Below are positions 18,888 through 27,516 of a stretch of DNA of 64,000 nt, one piece after another. The stretch lies in assembly GCF_002797815.1 (NCBI RefSeq), contig NZ_PGFJ01000001.1, positions 682,001 to 746,000 on the forward strand. Direction: 5' to 3'. How positions within the stretch are numbered: the stretch's first letter is position 1; every line of letters begins with the position of its first letter. Source of the DNA: Mucilaginibacter auburnensis (GTDB lineage Bacteria > Bacteroidota > Bacteroidia > Sphingobacteriales > Sphingobacteriaceae). The notes beneath the pieces are model-generated. The model had not been told where the DNA came from, ran no database searches, and was given only the letters and a program-made list of their open reading frames with translations. The translations under genes and the position numbers were made by a program.

Positions 18888-19661
18888 ATGATACGCAAAA
18901 TTATAGCATCCGCCGCATGTTGCTTAGTTGCATGCCTGAGCGTAAAAGCGCAAACGCCCGAAAAGAAATATGTAATTGGCGAATTGCCATCATACAAAGT
19001 AGCTAAAGCCACGGAACCTATTACCGTTGACGGTAAAATGGACGAGGCTGCCTGGAAAAATGCCGAAGTACGTAGTCTGGATTATTTTTACCGTGCAGAT
19101 AAACCGGTTGACAAACAAGCAACCAAATTCAGGATGATGTGGGATGAAACCAACCTGTACTTATTTTATGAATGCCAGGATACTTCACTAACTGCCCGCG
19201 AAACAGCTTTTGACGCTCGCCCTTACTTGGATGATTGCGCTGAATTTTTTGTTGTTCCGGTTCCGGATAGCTTAAACATGCACTTTGGGTTTGAGATCAA
19301 CATTACCAAAGCTGCTTATGATTATATGATGTTTTGGCAGTATTATCAAAAACGCAATTATTTTGTAAAAGGATACAATCCTGCCTACAAGGTTGAGGTA
19401 ACCACTAATGGTACCATCAATAATGATAAAGATAAGGACAAGGGCTGGACAATGGAGATCGCCATTCCAATAGATGCTTTATCCAACTTTGGTCGCCCTC
19501 GGGTGGGTGCAAAGTGGGCATTCCAGGCCGTTAGGCAGGACCGTAATTTAGTTGACGATCGCTTTCGCTCTACATCAACGCTTTATCCAATTTATGATAT
19601 CCGCTTAGACGTGCATCAGCCTAATCGGTTTGGCATTATGGAGTTTTTGGATAAGAAGTAA
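18888..19661 (+). CDS. Exported carbohydrate-binding family 9-like protein
   Basis: A 257-residue protein with a signal peptide (ending CLSVKAQ). The body is one CBM9-like/DUF1083 beta-sandwich: ITVDGKMDEAAWKNAE, FRMMWDETNLYLFYECQD, DDCAEFFVVP, and GWTMEIAIPIDALSNFGRP. Such domains bind sugar chain ends, and in Bacteroidota they often stand alone. It is flanked by the esterase and the GH97 enzyme on the same strand. Confidence 0.85.
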   Translation: MIRKIIASAACCLVACLSVKAQTPEKKYVIGELPSYKVAKATEPITVDGKMDEAAWKNAEVRSLDYFYRADKPVDKQATKFRMMWDETNLYLFYECQDTSLTARETAFDARPYLDDCAEFFVVPVPDSLNMHFGFEINITKAAYDYMMFWQYYQKRNYFVKGYNPAYKVEVTTNGTINNDKDKDKGWTMEIAIPIDALSNFGRPRVGAKWAFQAVRQDRNLVDDRFRSTSTLYPIYDIRLDVHQPNRFGIMEFLDKK

Positions 19662-19686
19662 GAGGGCAGCCATTATTCTATCAAAC

Positions 19687-21555
19687 ATGAGATACATTAA
19701 AATTTTATCTGTGGTTGTGCTGTTAGCCGCTGCAAAAAGCAGCTTCGGGCAAAGTCAAACCGTTACGGTTAGTAGTCCGGATAAGCAATTGTCATTAACA
19801 GTTTCTGCTTTAGATAAAAAACTAACTTATAATATTAAGGCGGGCAATACGCCAATTATCAGCACATCGCCATTGGGTCTAATTGCAGACAGTGCCGACT
19901 TGGGCGATAACGTGAAAATAACGGGCGCTGCAAAAACAGGCAAGGTAAACGAAAGCTATCCTATTTTAGGCAATCATCCCATAGCAAAAAATCAGGCTAA
20001 CGAGGCGGAAATACCTGTTAGCGCTGCGGGAAAAGCCATGAGCGTAATTGTGAGAGTTTATAATGATGGTGTGGCTATACGTTATACCATCCCGGCAGGA
20101 ATTAAATATATTAACGGAGAGAAAACAGCATGGACCTTACCTGCTAACATTGATAAAATTGCATGGGCCGATTATCATCAAAGCTATGAGGGCTTAAACT
20201 ATGTAACTACGCTTGACAAAGTCACCGAAGGCAAAGCAATAATGGGGCCTATCACTTTTCAAACCGGCGACTATTACGTTTCAGTATCTGAGGCAGATGT
20301 AGAAGATTTCTCAGATATGTCTTTCATGCGCAGCGGCAACGTCTTAAGTGCATACTTTCCATTCGCTAAAAAAGGCTGGGTGGTAAAACCACCGTCAAGC
20401 ACCATTTATTTGAACGGAACTTACAAAGGCAAAAAGGTTACACCGTGGCGCACTACTATGGTTGCAAAATCGCTCGATGGTTTAGTTAACTCTGATTTGA
20501 TCACCAACTTGTGCCCGCCGCCGCCAAAAGGGTCAGACTTTTCGTGGGTGAAGCCGGGTCGCAGTATGTGGCAGTGGTGGAGCATTGGTGCGCCCAAGTT
20601 AGATGATCAGAAAAAATGGTTTGATGCGGCGGCCAAACTTAAATGGGAGTACTACCTGATTGATGATGGATGGCGCAACTGGAAACAGGAAGGTAAGGAT
20701 CAATGGCAATTGTTAAAAGAGGCCATTGACTATGGTAAAACAGTAGGCGTAAAGTCAATAGTTTGGGTTGACTCCAAAGAATTTAGAAAGGCGCCCGAGC
20801 GTAAAGCTTATTTAGATAAGGTGAAAGCTATTGGCGCATCGGGTATTAAAATAGATTTTATACCAGATGCAACGGCCGACATTATGCAATGGTATGCCGA
20901 AACCCAGCAGGAATGTGCCGACCTGAAACTACTGCTTAACTTTCATGGAAGTGTTAAGCCGACTGGCTTAAACCGGACTTTCCCTAATGATATAACCCGT
21001 GAAGCGATAAGGGGTAATGAATATCACATGACACGCTATCGCCGTGTGATGCCACCGCAGCATGATGTTACGGTGCCATTTACAAGGCTGTTGGCTGGTC
21101 CCGCTGATTTTACTTCGGTGATATTAGATCCAAAACAACTTGCTACCACTAAATTCAGTTGGGCGCATGAGTTTGCGCAGGCTATTGTGTACTTATCTCC
21201 TGTTATTCATTTTACAGACCAGTACCAGTTTTATCTGGATAGCCCTATGTTTGACCTTTTTCAGGAAGTGCCAACTACATGGGACGAAACCCGCGTGTTA
21301 CCTTGCACCAGCATGGGCGATGTGGTTGCTTTCGCGCGTCGAAAAGGCACAACCTGGTGGGTTGGTGTGATGAATGGCGGAGAGGAACGGGAAGTAAAAA
21401 TTCCGTTGGACTTTTTAACTAAACCGACCAAAGCCAACTTGGTTTATGATGGCGAGACCAATACCAGCGTTGACCGTAAAGAACAAACCGTGAGCAGTAA
21501 AGATGTTTTAACTATTAAGTTGCGCCCAAGCGGTGGTTTTGTGGCGAAGATGTAA
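19687..21555 (+). CDS. GH97-family glycoside hydrolase
   Basis: A 622-residue exported enzyme (signal peptide ending SFG). The N-terminal beta-sandwich (SPDKQLSLTVSA) and the TIM barrel (SMWQWWSIGAPK, YYLIDDGWRNW, LLNFHGSVKPTGLNRTFP) match GH97, the family of SusB. GH97 contains inverting alpha-glucosidases and retaining alpha-galactosidases. The IKIDFIPDA strand has an Asp where retaining clan-D enzymes carry their nucleophile, so a retaining enzyme is my inference. An upstream open extension to 19630 overlaps the CBM9 gene; the ATG at 19687 starts the signal peptide. Confidence 0.92.
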   Translation: MRYIKILSVVVLLAAAKSSFGQSQTVTVSSPDKQLSLTVSALDKKLTYNIKAGNTPIISTSPLGLIADSADLGDNVKITGAAKTGKVNESYPILGNHPIAKNQANEAEIPVSAAGKAMSVIVRVYNDGVAIRYTIPAGIKYINGEKTAWTLPANIDKIAWADYHQSYEGLNYVTTLDKVTEGKAIMGPITFQTGDYYVSVSEADVEDFSDMSFMRSGNVLSAYFPFAKKGWVVKPPSSTIYLNGTYKGKKVTPWRTTMVAKSLDGLVNSDLITNLCPPPPKGSDFSWVKPGRSMWQWWSIGAPKLDDQKKWFDAAAKLKWEYYLIDDGWRNWKQEGKDQWQLLKEAIDYGKTVGVKSIVWVDSKEFRKAPERKAYLDKVKAIGASGIKIDFIPDATADIMQWYAETQQECADLKLLLNFHGSVKPTGLNRTFPNDITREAIRGNEYHMTRYRRVMPPQHDVTVPFTRLLAGPADFTSVILDPKQLATTKFSWAHEFAQAIVYLSPVIHFTDQYQFYLDSPMFDLFQEVPTTWDETRVLPCTSMGDVVAFARRKGTTWWVGVMNGGEEREVKIPLDFLTKPTKANLVYDGETNTSVDRKEQTVSSKDVLTIKLRPSGGFVAKM

Positions 21556-21565
21556 TTTTAAAAAG

Positions 21566-21622
21566 CTTATTAATTGCAAGAGGCCGTTCATAATCGAAAC
21601 GGCCTCTTTGCAATTTAATAAG
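21566..21622 (+). terminator. Intrinsic terminator after the GH97 operon
   Basis: A long stem (core GCAAGAGGCCGTT / AACGGCCTCTTTGC, extended by TTATTAA-type flanks) with a 9-base loop follows the GH97 stop codon and also faces the convergent lipocalin-like gene. Confidence 0.8.
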
Positions 21623-21635
21623 ATGAGATAATACA

Positions 21636-22061
21636 TTATTTTTTTACAAAAGTTACCTCGTTAACCTCTTTGTAGGTTATTCCATTTAGCGTTTCTGTCT
21701 CTTCGTAAGACAGAACCAAATTGGTATCGGTTTGCGTTTTAATGATTATTGTTTTAGGCTTGTTGTCTTCAGTGTAGATTATTTTATCTCCCGATACCGA
21801 ATAACTGTAAGGTTCTTCAATGGCTTTACCAAACTCATACTGTTTTATCTGTGTTCCGGTAAACTCTACCACCCACTCATCAGCACTGTAACTAAAAGGA
21901 TCATCTTTGTGAGTAATTTTTCCATTCTCATACTCGGTTTCAACTTCTGTTGTGGCCATCCATTTGCCAATTAGCTTGTCTGCTGTAGCTTCGCTTTTGT
22001 CTTTTTTACATCCAACTAAAGCAGTTGCAGCAATTAAAAATGCGATTAAGGTTTTTTTCAT
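21636..22061 (-). CDS. Lipocalin-like lipoprotein
   Basis: A 141-residue lipoprotein, MKKTLIAFLIAATALVGCKK, with the lipobox LVGC and Lys residues after Cys. The body (LIGKWMATTEVETEYENGK, GTQIKQYEFGK, ITYKEVNEVTF) has the strand pattern of the lipocalin-like (DUF4923/lipocalin_5-type) domains common in Bacteroidota. The open frame extends to 22139, but the lipoprotein signal fixes the start at 22061. Function unknown. It lies just outside the left attachment-like repeat. Confidence 0.7.
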   Translation of the reverse strand: MKKTLIAFLIAATALVGCKKDKSEATADKLIGKWMATTEVETEYENGKITHKDDPFSYSADEWVVEFTGTQIKQYEFGKAIEEPYSYSVSGDKIIYTEDNKPKTIIIKTQTDTNLVLSYEETETLNGITYKEVNEVTFVKK

Positions 22062-22265
22062 ATTTTTTTTCCTCAAAAGTATAGGTTGGACTATCGCCTC
22101 GCAATACCCATAAACGGGGAAAACTTGACCAGATTTCACGTTGTATTTCAGGATAAAACACCCTTTCCTCGCCTATATCTTCAACTTTGTTGTGAAGATA
22201 AAAACGAACCAATGTATGCACATTAGTATATAAAAATAAAAAAGCCCTGATTTTATATTAGAGCT

Positions 22266-22312
22266 TTCGTCGCGATGGCAGGATTTGAACCTACCACCTC
22301 CAGCACCCCATG
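22266..22312 (-). repeat. Partial copy of the tRNA-Pro 3' half (attachment-site-like repeat)
   Basis: This 47-base stretch matches 26449-26495, the 3' half of the intact tRNA-Pro gene plus four bases beyond it, at 45 of 47 positions. It is in the same orientation. Similarity stops inside the anticodon arm (CATG followed by unrelated sequence). A direct repeat of a tRNA 3' end is the classical scar of site-specific integration: one copy stays in the functional tRNA and the other marks the far end of the element. Confidence 0.75.
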
Positions 22313-22751
22313 TAGTCCTTATTTCGTCTTAATGATTTGTAATATAGTTATTAACGCTCTATATGCCTCTGAAACCTTAATTAAGGTCAATAGGAGGGCC
22401 AACAGTGATAAAGATAATAGATGTGTGTTGATTTCATAATCGTCGTTGATAATGAATAGTGTGTAGTTAATCATAAAGCCCACACCCAGGCTAGGCATGA
22501 ATTTAGCGCAAGGAGGACCTGAATAAATAGGTATGTGCATAGGGCACGTGAGCGTTTATGCGGTAGTTCCTTAGCGCGTATTCAGACCGTTGCCTAACTT
22601 TGCTGTAATGATTAATGACTACTCCTACTTACTTCTAAAGTAATTCAGCTTTTAGCAATATTTACTCTTTAAGAGGTTAGTTAAAAGTTGAATCAAGTTG
22701 TAAGAGTTAGACCTGGTTAACTTTTAAAGTAGCAAGCAAGGCTCCAAACGG
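22313..22751. other. Intergenic region inside the island
   Basis: No supportable gene. A reverse-strand open frame at 22319-22540 starts close to nothing recognisable and has low-complexity Leu/Ile content. TAACTTTG at 22595-22602 matches the -7 consensus but leads into no gene on that strand. Confidence 0.4.
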
Positions 22752-23273
22752 CTAAGTTTCCAACTCATGCTTCTTTCTTCCTATCCATATATCACCAAAG
22801 TGCTTGACGTACATCTTGGCTCCTTCTTGGTTCAACTGCAATTCATAACCATCCTTCAATAGGTCATCAACTGTAAAATCAGCATACTCAAACTCATAGT
22901 CATAGCAAACAACCTTATCTTCTGCAATGCTCCAGTCAAATTGATGTAGGTTGTAGTTGATGTCTCCAAATTTATTATAGGGGAACGGTTTGATTGCTAC
23001 TATCTCAGAATCAGGACGAATCGTTTCCCCAGGACTGTCAGTCTTGTAACAAATTATCTCAGAACGGATATAATCAGGATCGTACAGCCAGAGATGCAAA
23101 TCATAGTTGATTCCCATTTCGTTGAATACCTTTATCCAAGTGGCATGTGCATGTAAAAGTTTAGAGATAATCCGTTTATAGAACCATAAGGGCGGGTGCC
23201 TTTTCTCAAGTGTATAGAACGGGTACAAGATGCAACGTTCATAGGTATAACCCGTTTGTTCAAACCATATCAC
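22752..23273 (-). CDS. Hypothetical protein of the island
   Basis: A 173-residue soluble protein rich in Tyr, Trp and Asp (LWLYDPDYIRSEIICYKTD, FDWSIAEDKVVCYDYEFEYA). I recognise no family, signal peptide or membrane segment. The acidic, aromatic-rich composition resembles small island-encoded proteins of unknown role, including immunity-type proteins, but that is speculation. It is the last reverse-strand gene before the left repeat. Confidence 0.55.
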   Translation of the reverse strand: MIWFEQTGYTYERCILYPFYTLEKRHPPLWFYKRIISKLLHAHATWIKVFNEMGINYDLHLWLYDPDYIRSEIICYKTDSPGETIRPDSEIVAIKPFPYNKFGDINYNLHQFDWSIAEDKVVCYDYEFEYADFTVDDLLKDGYELQLNQEGAKMYVKHFGDIWIGRKKHELET

Positions 23274-23295
23274 GAACTTCCGCGACTTTATAACT

Positions 23296-23544
23296 TTATA
23301 TAGTAGTAAGTAATTTGAACCATGTTGGTTGGCTGTTACGTTTGCTAGGAACTATATTTTCTTTCAGTATATTCAACAACGAACAAATTTCGATTTTTCT
23401 TGTTTCCGCTAAATGATAGATAACAATATCGTGATTTCGTTGCTTGAGAAAATTAGCAAAATTATATATAAGTGCAGATTCATCGTCTCGTACTTCGGAA
23501 AACGATATAGTACAAATAGTTAGTACTCTCCGTTCACTATTTGT
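23296..23544 (-). pseudogene. Remnant of a glycosyltransferase-like N-terminus
   Basis: The reverse strand is open here without an ATG, GTG or TTG start. It reads RVLTICTISFSEVRDDESAL, IYNFANFLKQRNHDIVIYHL, then ends after WFKLLTTI. The opening beta-strand and the NFLKQRNHDIVIYHL segment look like the first Rossmann unit of a GT-B glycosyltransferase. It overlaps the end of the GT9-like gene by 25 bases in another frame. I read it as the surviving 5' piece of a deleted gene, which fits the island's decay. Confidence 0.4.
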
Positions 23545-24467
23545 TCAACTAAGGATTCAAAATGATCTTGAAAAAGAAAATCAAATCCGTTCTCCCCTTC
23601 AGGAATTACGTTAATAACGTCAAAGGGCAATTCTAGTATTCTTGGAACTTTAAGCCCTTCCGCTAGCGAAAATGGAAATGACTGATTTCCGATGAAAAAT
23701 TTGCATCCCTTAATCAATTCGGCTAATTGCAAAAAATCTGGAACCTGCAACCATTCTATCTCAGGGAGATCAACTTTCATCGCTTCGTACTCTTCTTTAA
23801 CCCCTATAAATTTCAGACTCTGATATTGTGACAAGAATTTGTAGCTAATAGATGTGTTTTGGTAACGAAGACTTCTGTTGATTAAAATATAATCAGATGT
23901 TGCCAAATCTTGTTTTACAGTTATCCAGCTCTCATATAACTTAGGGTTTACTCCTAATATATAACCACACCAATGTGCAATATTACCACGATCCTGCGGA
24001 ATTAGACCGGCTCTGAAATAATCTAAATCTATATCGACAGGCTGACCTGTATAAACTTCGCATGAGTTTATGTAGTTTTGTTGTTCAATAAGCGGAATAA
24101 GCATTGATGCCATCTTGCTATTCAACATAATGCCGCCTCCCGGGTGAGTAGCATAGTTAGGTAAATTTGCAGGACGGTCTGTTTTTAAGAATAGATTGAT
24201 TTTGGTTTGAGTTAATTCCCAAAGTCTTTTTATAGTAGGTAAAGTATATATAATATCTCCCGCATGGCCACCGTGTACTAAATTAAGCTCTGTTGTGTGA
24301 GCAGTAATGGCTTTGATTTTAGAGAGGCTATTTAGCCTGCCTGACGAATTAACCCTAGCAGAGAAATTAAGATTTTTGTTATTAGCTATCTCCCATTTAT
24401 ACTCTTTGTATTTTACTCTGTTGGTATATTTCAGATAGAGCTTACCAAAAATGTTTTTCTTCTTCAT
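23520..24467 (-). CDS. GT9/heptosyltransferase-like glycosyltransferase
   Basis: A 315-residue protein. HGGHAGDIIYTLPTIKRLWE matches the GDxxxxLP start of heptosyltransferase-like GT-B proteins. Near the end, KFFIGNQSFPFSLAEGLKVP corresponds to the donor-site motif FIGNxxxxxHLA..GVP of GT9, although the usual Thr/Gly and His are replaced. It may act on a surface polysaccharide. Methionine at 24467 is preferred over 24482 because the promoter box at 24480-24487 overlaps the longer version. It is divergent from the GT4 gene. Confidence 0.65.
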   Translation of the reverse strand: MKKKNIFGKLYLKYTNRVKYKEYKWEIANNKNLNFSARVNSSGRLNSLSKIKAITAHTTELNLVHGGHAGDIIYTLPTIKRLWELTQTKINLFLKTDRPANLPNYATHPGGGIMLNSKMASMLIPLIEQQNYINSCEVYTGQPVDIDLDYFRAGLIPQDRGNIAHWCGYILGVNPKLYESWITVKQDLATSDYILINRSLRYQNTSISYKFLSQYQSLKFIGVKEEYEAMKVDLPEIEWLQVPDFLQLAELIKGCKFFIGNQSFPFSLAEGLKVPRILELPFDVINVIPEGENGFDFLFQDHFESLVEQIVNGEY

Positions 24468-24479
24468 ATTTATTATTGA

Positions 24480-24487
24480 CAAATATA
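24480..24487 (-). promoter_or_regulatory. -7 box (TATATTTG) of the GT9-like gene
   Basis: A perfect TAnnTTTG on the reverse strand, 12 bases before the ATG at 24467. It predicts a leader of about eight bases. Confidence 0.5.
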
Positions 24488-24546
24488 ACTGGTAAAATGG
24501 CTAATTGCATTCATAATACAATATCTATTGATGACATTTCATTCAT

Positions 24547-24554
24547 TAACTTTG
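24547..24554 (+). promoter_or_regulatory. -7 box (TAACTTTG) of the GT4 gene
   Basis: A perfect match to TAnnTTTG, 42 bases before the ATG at 24597. It lies inside the upstream open extension of that gene and so argues against a start at 24528. Confidence 0.5.
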
Positions 24555-24596
24555 CTATCAATGCAAACATTTAGTTACGAATCTTTAAAGAAAAAT

Positions 24597-25664
24597 ATGC
24601 CACAACCATCTATTTTAGTAACCTTCGATTCCATGAAAGATATTAATTGCGGATATTTTTCTTTTGGAAAAGGTTTAGGCAATGCTCTAATAAAGGAAAA
24701 CAAGTCCCGCTATAAATTTACGTTTTATTTATTTGCTAAAACGATCCCACTTTTTCAGGAAGCGGTATCGACGAGAAAACTAAGATTTTTTGATAAACTA
24801 TTCTTCACAGGTAAAAACGATTATGATTTGGTGCACTTTACCGACCAGCGTGTTCGTCTTAATCCGTCAATGGTCAATGCTGTTAAAATAATGACCATTC
24901 ACGACATGAATAAGGTTCATTTGAAAAAAAGCAAGCCTCATCGTATTCAAGCGTATTTGGATAAAATGAGAAAAAACATTAGCAAATGTGACCATATCGT
25001 AACTATTTCACAGTTTGTGGCAAACGATGTGATAAAATACTTTCCTGAAGCAAAAAATAAAATCATTGTAATTTACAACGGTGCAGATAAGTTAGAGTTG
25101 AAGGCTGGTCATAACCCTGCTTTCGTTCCGCAAAGGCCGTTTTTATTTACTATCGGACTTCTTTCCCCTCAAAAAGGGTTTCATTTATTACCTGCTTTAT
25201 TGCAACATAATGATTTTGACTTAGTAATTTCAGGCACTGAAACACCACATAAGCAAAAAATCATCGAAGAAGCTATCAAATATAACTGCTTAGATAGAGT
25301 TCATATTACGGGCCCCATTTCTGACGATGATAAGGCCTGGTATTACAAAAATTGCAGTGCATTTATTTTCCCATCAAAAACTGAAGGCTTCGGCCTTCCT
25401 GTGATTGAAGCAATGAACTTTGGGAAACCAGTTTTTTTATCAACTTTTACTTCTTTACCAGAAATAGGCGGAGAATGTGCCTACTATTTTGAAAGTTTTG
25501 AGCCGGAAAATATACAAAAGGTCTTTACCGATGGATTGATTGATTTCAATAAAAGACGTAGGGAGCAAGAAATGATTGATCGTGCAAAAATGTTCACTTG
25601 GGAAAGAGCTGCAGAAGCTTATCTTAATCTTTATGAGAAATGTATGCACAGTCGAAAAAGTTAA
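24597..25664 (+). CDS. GT4-family glycosyltransferase
   Basis: A GT-B glycosyltransferase of about 355 residues. The C-terminal half has the GT4 hallmarks FTIGLLSPQKGFHLLPALL, and KTEGFGLPVIEAM, in which the two Glu are the EX7E donor-site pair. The middle part has HDMNKVHLKKSKP and HIVTISQFVANDV. Such enzymes build cell-surface or exopolysaccharides from nucleotide sugars. The ATG at 24597 follows an A-rich leader and a promoter box; 24561 is a possible alternative. Island context suggests laterally gained surface modification. Confidence 0.85.
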   Translation: MPQPSILVTFDSMKDINCGYFSFGKGLGNALIKENKSRYKFTFYLFAKTIPLFQEAVSTRKLRFFDKLFFTGKNDYDLVHFTDQRVRLNPSMVNAVKIMTIHDMNKVHLKKSKPHRIQAYLDKMRKNISKCDHIVTISQFVANDVIKYFPEAKNKIIVIYNGADKLELKAGHNPAFVPQRPFLFTIGLLSPQKGFHLLPALLQHNDFDLVISGTETPHKQKIIEEAIKYNCLDRVHITGPISDDDKAWYYKNCSAFIFPSKTEGFGLPVIEAMNFGKPVFLSTFTSLPEIGGECAYYFESFEPENIQKVFTDGLIDFNKRRREQEMIDRAKMFTWERAAEAYLNLYEKCMHSRKS

Positions 25665-25748
25665 TCGTAGAATTGTAGACGTTTCATTAGATAATCAGGC
25701 AGCACTGCTTAGAGCTTTTGAGCGGAGTTAGCGGCCTAATATGTGCAG

Positions 25749-25790
25749 ACTTACCCAAGCAGTAGTAGACTGCTTGGGTAAGTTTTTTTC
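25749..25790 (+). terminator. Intrinsic terminator after the GT4 gene
   Basis: A 14-bp perfect stem (ACTTACCCAAGCAG / CTGCTTGGGTAAGT) with a 7-base loop is followed by seven T. This is one of the clearest terminators in the window. Confidence 0.85.
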
Positions 25791-25912
25791 AGGGATCGTC
25801 AGTTTATCATGCTCAACAAACGTTCCAAGCAATGCGCTTGTCATCGTCGATATTGCGGATGATGTCCTTATCTAGACATTTCAACGACTTCTTGCGCTGA
25901 TTATAATCTTGC

Positions 25913-26188
25913 TTAAATATAATATAAAGTAGCCTGTTGGTATGATATCGCAGATATATACATCAGATTCAATATTACATGTAAAAGGTAATAAAAATGG
26001 TCGATTTCAAACTGTTCAAAGCTAAAACCTAACCCTTCTTTATCGTGCCGTTTTAATATGGCTTGAGCCTCAGTAAGTTTAGCTTCGAGGATCGTGTTAC
26101 ATTCTTTAAAAGTTTTACGAAATTTACCAAGTCCATTGTCTTCAAGCTCTGCTGGTTTCCAGTCTTCAACTTTACACCTTAGCTTCAA
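25913..26188 (-). CDS. Small hypothetical protein
   Basis: A possible 91-residue protein: a charged N-terminal helix rich in Lys and Glu (KFRKTFKECNTILEAKLTEA) and a hydrophobic C-terminal end. I recognise no family. It lies within the island near the tRNA-Pro gene. The codon pattern is acceptable but no ribosome-binding or promoter evidence was seen, so it may be spurious. Confidence 0.35.
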   Translation of the reverse strand: MKLRCKVEDWKPAELEDNGLGKFRKTFKECNTILEAKLTEAQAILKRHDKEGLGFSFEQFEIDHFYYLLHVILNLMYISAISYQQATLYYI

Positions 26189-26452
26189 GGATTGATTAGT
26201 ACCAATCTACTAATGGCGTAGAAACGGCTTATACGTTCATGGGTTACTCTTAATGCAACTGCATACTTGTTGTTAGAAAGCTTTTGATTGGTTTAATACT
26301 ATAGCAATGGTAGCCATAACTGATTGTGTTATGACGAAACGAAGGTTAACATGGAGGTCAGCAAGGAGGTCGACAGCCATTAATAAAACCCAAAAAGAGC
26401 ATACTCAAAAAGCTAAACCCTTCTAAATATGCTCCGATTGACTTTGTTTTCG

Positions 26453-26526
26453 TCGGGATGGCAGGATTTGAACCTACGACCTCCAGCACCCCATGCTGGC
26501 GCGATACCGGGCTACGCTACATCCCG
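26453..26526 (-). tRNA. tRNA-Pro (anticodon TGG)
   Basis: The reverse strand folds as a 74-base cloverleaf: acceptor CGGGATG / CATCCCG, anticodon stem CCAGC / GCTGG enclosing ATGGGGT, T arm GTAGG TTCAAAT CCTGC with a G-C rich pairing, and discriminator A. The anticodon is TGG. No CCA is encoded. Its 3' half is duplicated at 22266-22312. Confidence 0.93.
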
Positions 26527-26826
26527 TGTTGTTACTTAATACAATCAGTTGTTTGTGTTATTTACGCTCATCTAATATCAGGTTTAACAAATAGTTAATG
26601 AGGCATACTTGTTAGACCGCTGTAGTTAGTAAACAATTTAGGCATCAAATATAACCGAATTGGGCATAATTTACAATTGTAGGTTGCAATCTATATCGTT
26701 AACTGAACAAAACTGTGCAAGGAGTTGCCCGGCTAAAACTAATGTTAGTACAGCTATCAGCGTGTATAACGTATAATCTGCAAAATCCCACCTTGAGCCA
26801 TTAAATATTTTATGACAATATTGTAA
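26527..26826. other. Intergenic region without features
   Basis: About 300 bases between tRNA-Pro and the DUF4440-like gene. I see no open frame, strong dyad or -7 box. Confidence 0.5.
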
Positions 26827-27285
26827 TCAGTGCGGATTAGGAAAAAGAGTTTGATCTACCTCAGTACCTTGTCCGGCAACTCTGTTCCACTTACCATCTT
26901 TCTTGATGTACACCTCAATACGTCTCACCTTTAATGATACATCATGCCCATCAACCTGTAGTTCTACAGCGGCTAACCAGTTAACAATTGCAGTGTTTGC
27001 ATTATATATCCTGATAAATTCACTGCCGGCAACCGGTGTTACCGATTTAAATACGAGCTTTTCCTGAGCACGAGCCCCTTTTAATTCTTCTTGTGTAAAG
27101 GAGATGTCTCCTTTTGCACCCACCATAATAATGTCTTTACCCAACGCGCTATTGCCGGGGCTATGCACAATAGCTTTTATTTCAGTACGCTCTTTAGGAA
27201 AACTAACGGTATCTATTTGAGCTTTTGCCGTCAGGAATGAAACACTGCAAAGAACGGTTATTAATAGATGTGATTTAATTTTCAT
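26827..27285 (-). CDS. Exported protein, weak SnoaL/DUF4440-like similarity
   Basis: A 152-residue protein with a signal peptide (MKIKSHLLITVLCSVSFLTAKAQ). The mature part (YNANTAIVNWLAAVELQVDG, VRRIEVYIKKDGKWNRVAGQGTEV) has the closing strands of the NTF2-like DUF4440 fold, in which the strand KDGKWRVVAxQxT is typical. The N-terminal helices of that fold are hard to see, so the call is tentative. Function unknown. Confidence 0.55.
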   Translation of the reverse strand: MKIKSHLLITVLCSVSFLTAKAQIDTVSFPKERTEIKAIVHSPGNSALGKDIIMVGAKGDISFTQEELKGARAQEKLVFKSVTPVAGSEFIRIYNANTAIVNWLAAVELQVDGHDVSLKVRRIEVYIKKDGKWNRVAGQGTEVDQTLFPNPH

Positions 27286-27350
27286 GGATTAAATTTTCTC
27301 TAATATAAATAAATAGATAGCTAATAACGCTTAGATGAGCGTAAACATAA

Positions 27351-27503
27351 AGCAATAGGTATGACTCTGAATCTTACCTTATAAATAATGTAACTGGTTT
27401 AACGTCCGTATATTATTCCAAAACTTTTGATAGCGGTATTAATGAAGATGACGAATTAAGCTACTGGCCTAAAGGACCGAGTGCCACTAAAGAGGACATT
27501 TAA
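27351..27503 (+). pseudogene. Possible C-terminal remnant of an unknown gene
   Basis: A forward frame without a start codon reads YDSESYLINNVTGLTSVYYS, then KTFDSGINEDDELSYWPKGP, and ends SATKEDI-stop at 27503. The composition and the intact frame look coding, yet there is no start and no upstream portion. It may be the end of a deleted gene. Low confidence; chance is possible at this length. Confidence 0.2.
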
Positions 27504-27516
27504 AAGATTCTTCACT

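Larger units (their letters stand above)
22266..26526. mobile_element. tRNA-Pro-associated genomic island (integrase absent)
   Basis: The 4.2-kb segment lies between a partial tRNA-Pro copy (22266-22312) and the intact tRNA-Pro (26453-26526). It carries a hypothetical protein, a gene remnant, a GT9-like protein, a GT4 glycosyltransferase and a small unknown protein. It looks AT-rich next to its surroundings. No integrase, relaxase or phage gene was seen, so it is either a decayed element, a passenger left after deletion, or mobilised by an integrase elsewhere. Confidence 0.55.

Noticed and set aside
22319..22540. Reverse-strand open frame of 73 codons inside the island
   Set aside because: Low-complexity Leu/Ile content, no ribosome-binding site or promoter, and it begins in the tRNA-fragment flank; likely chance.
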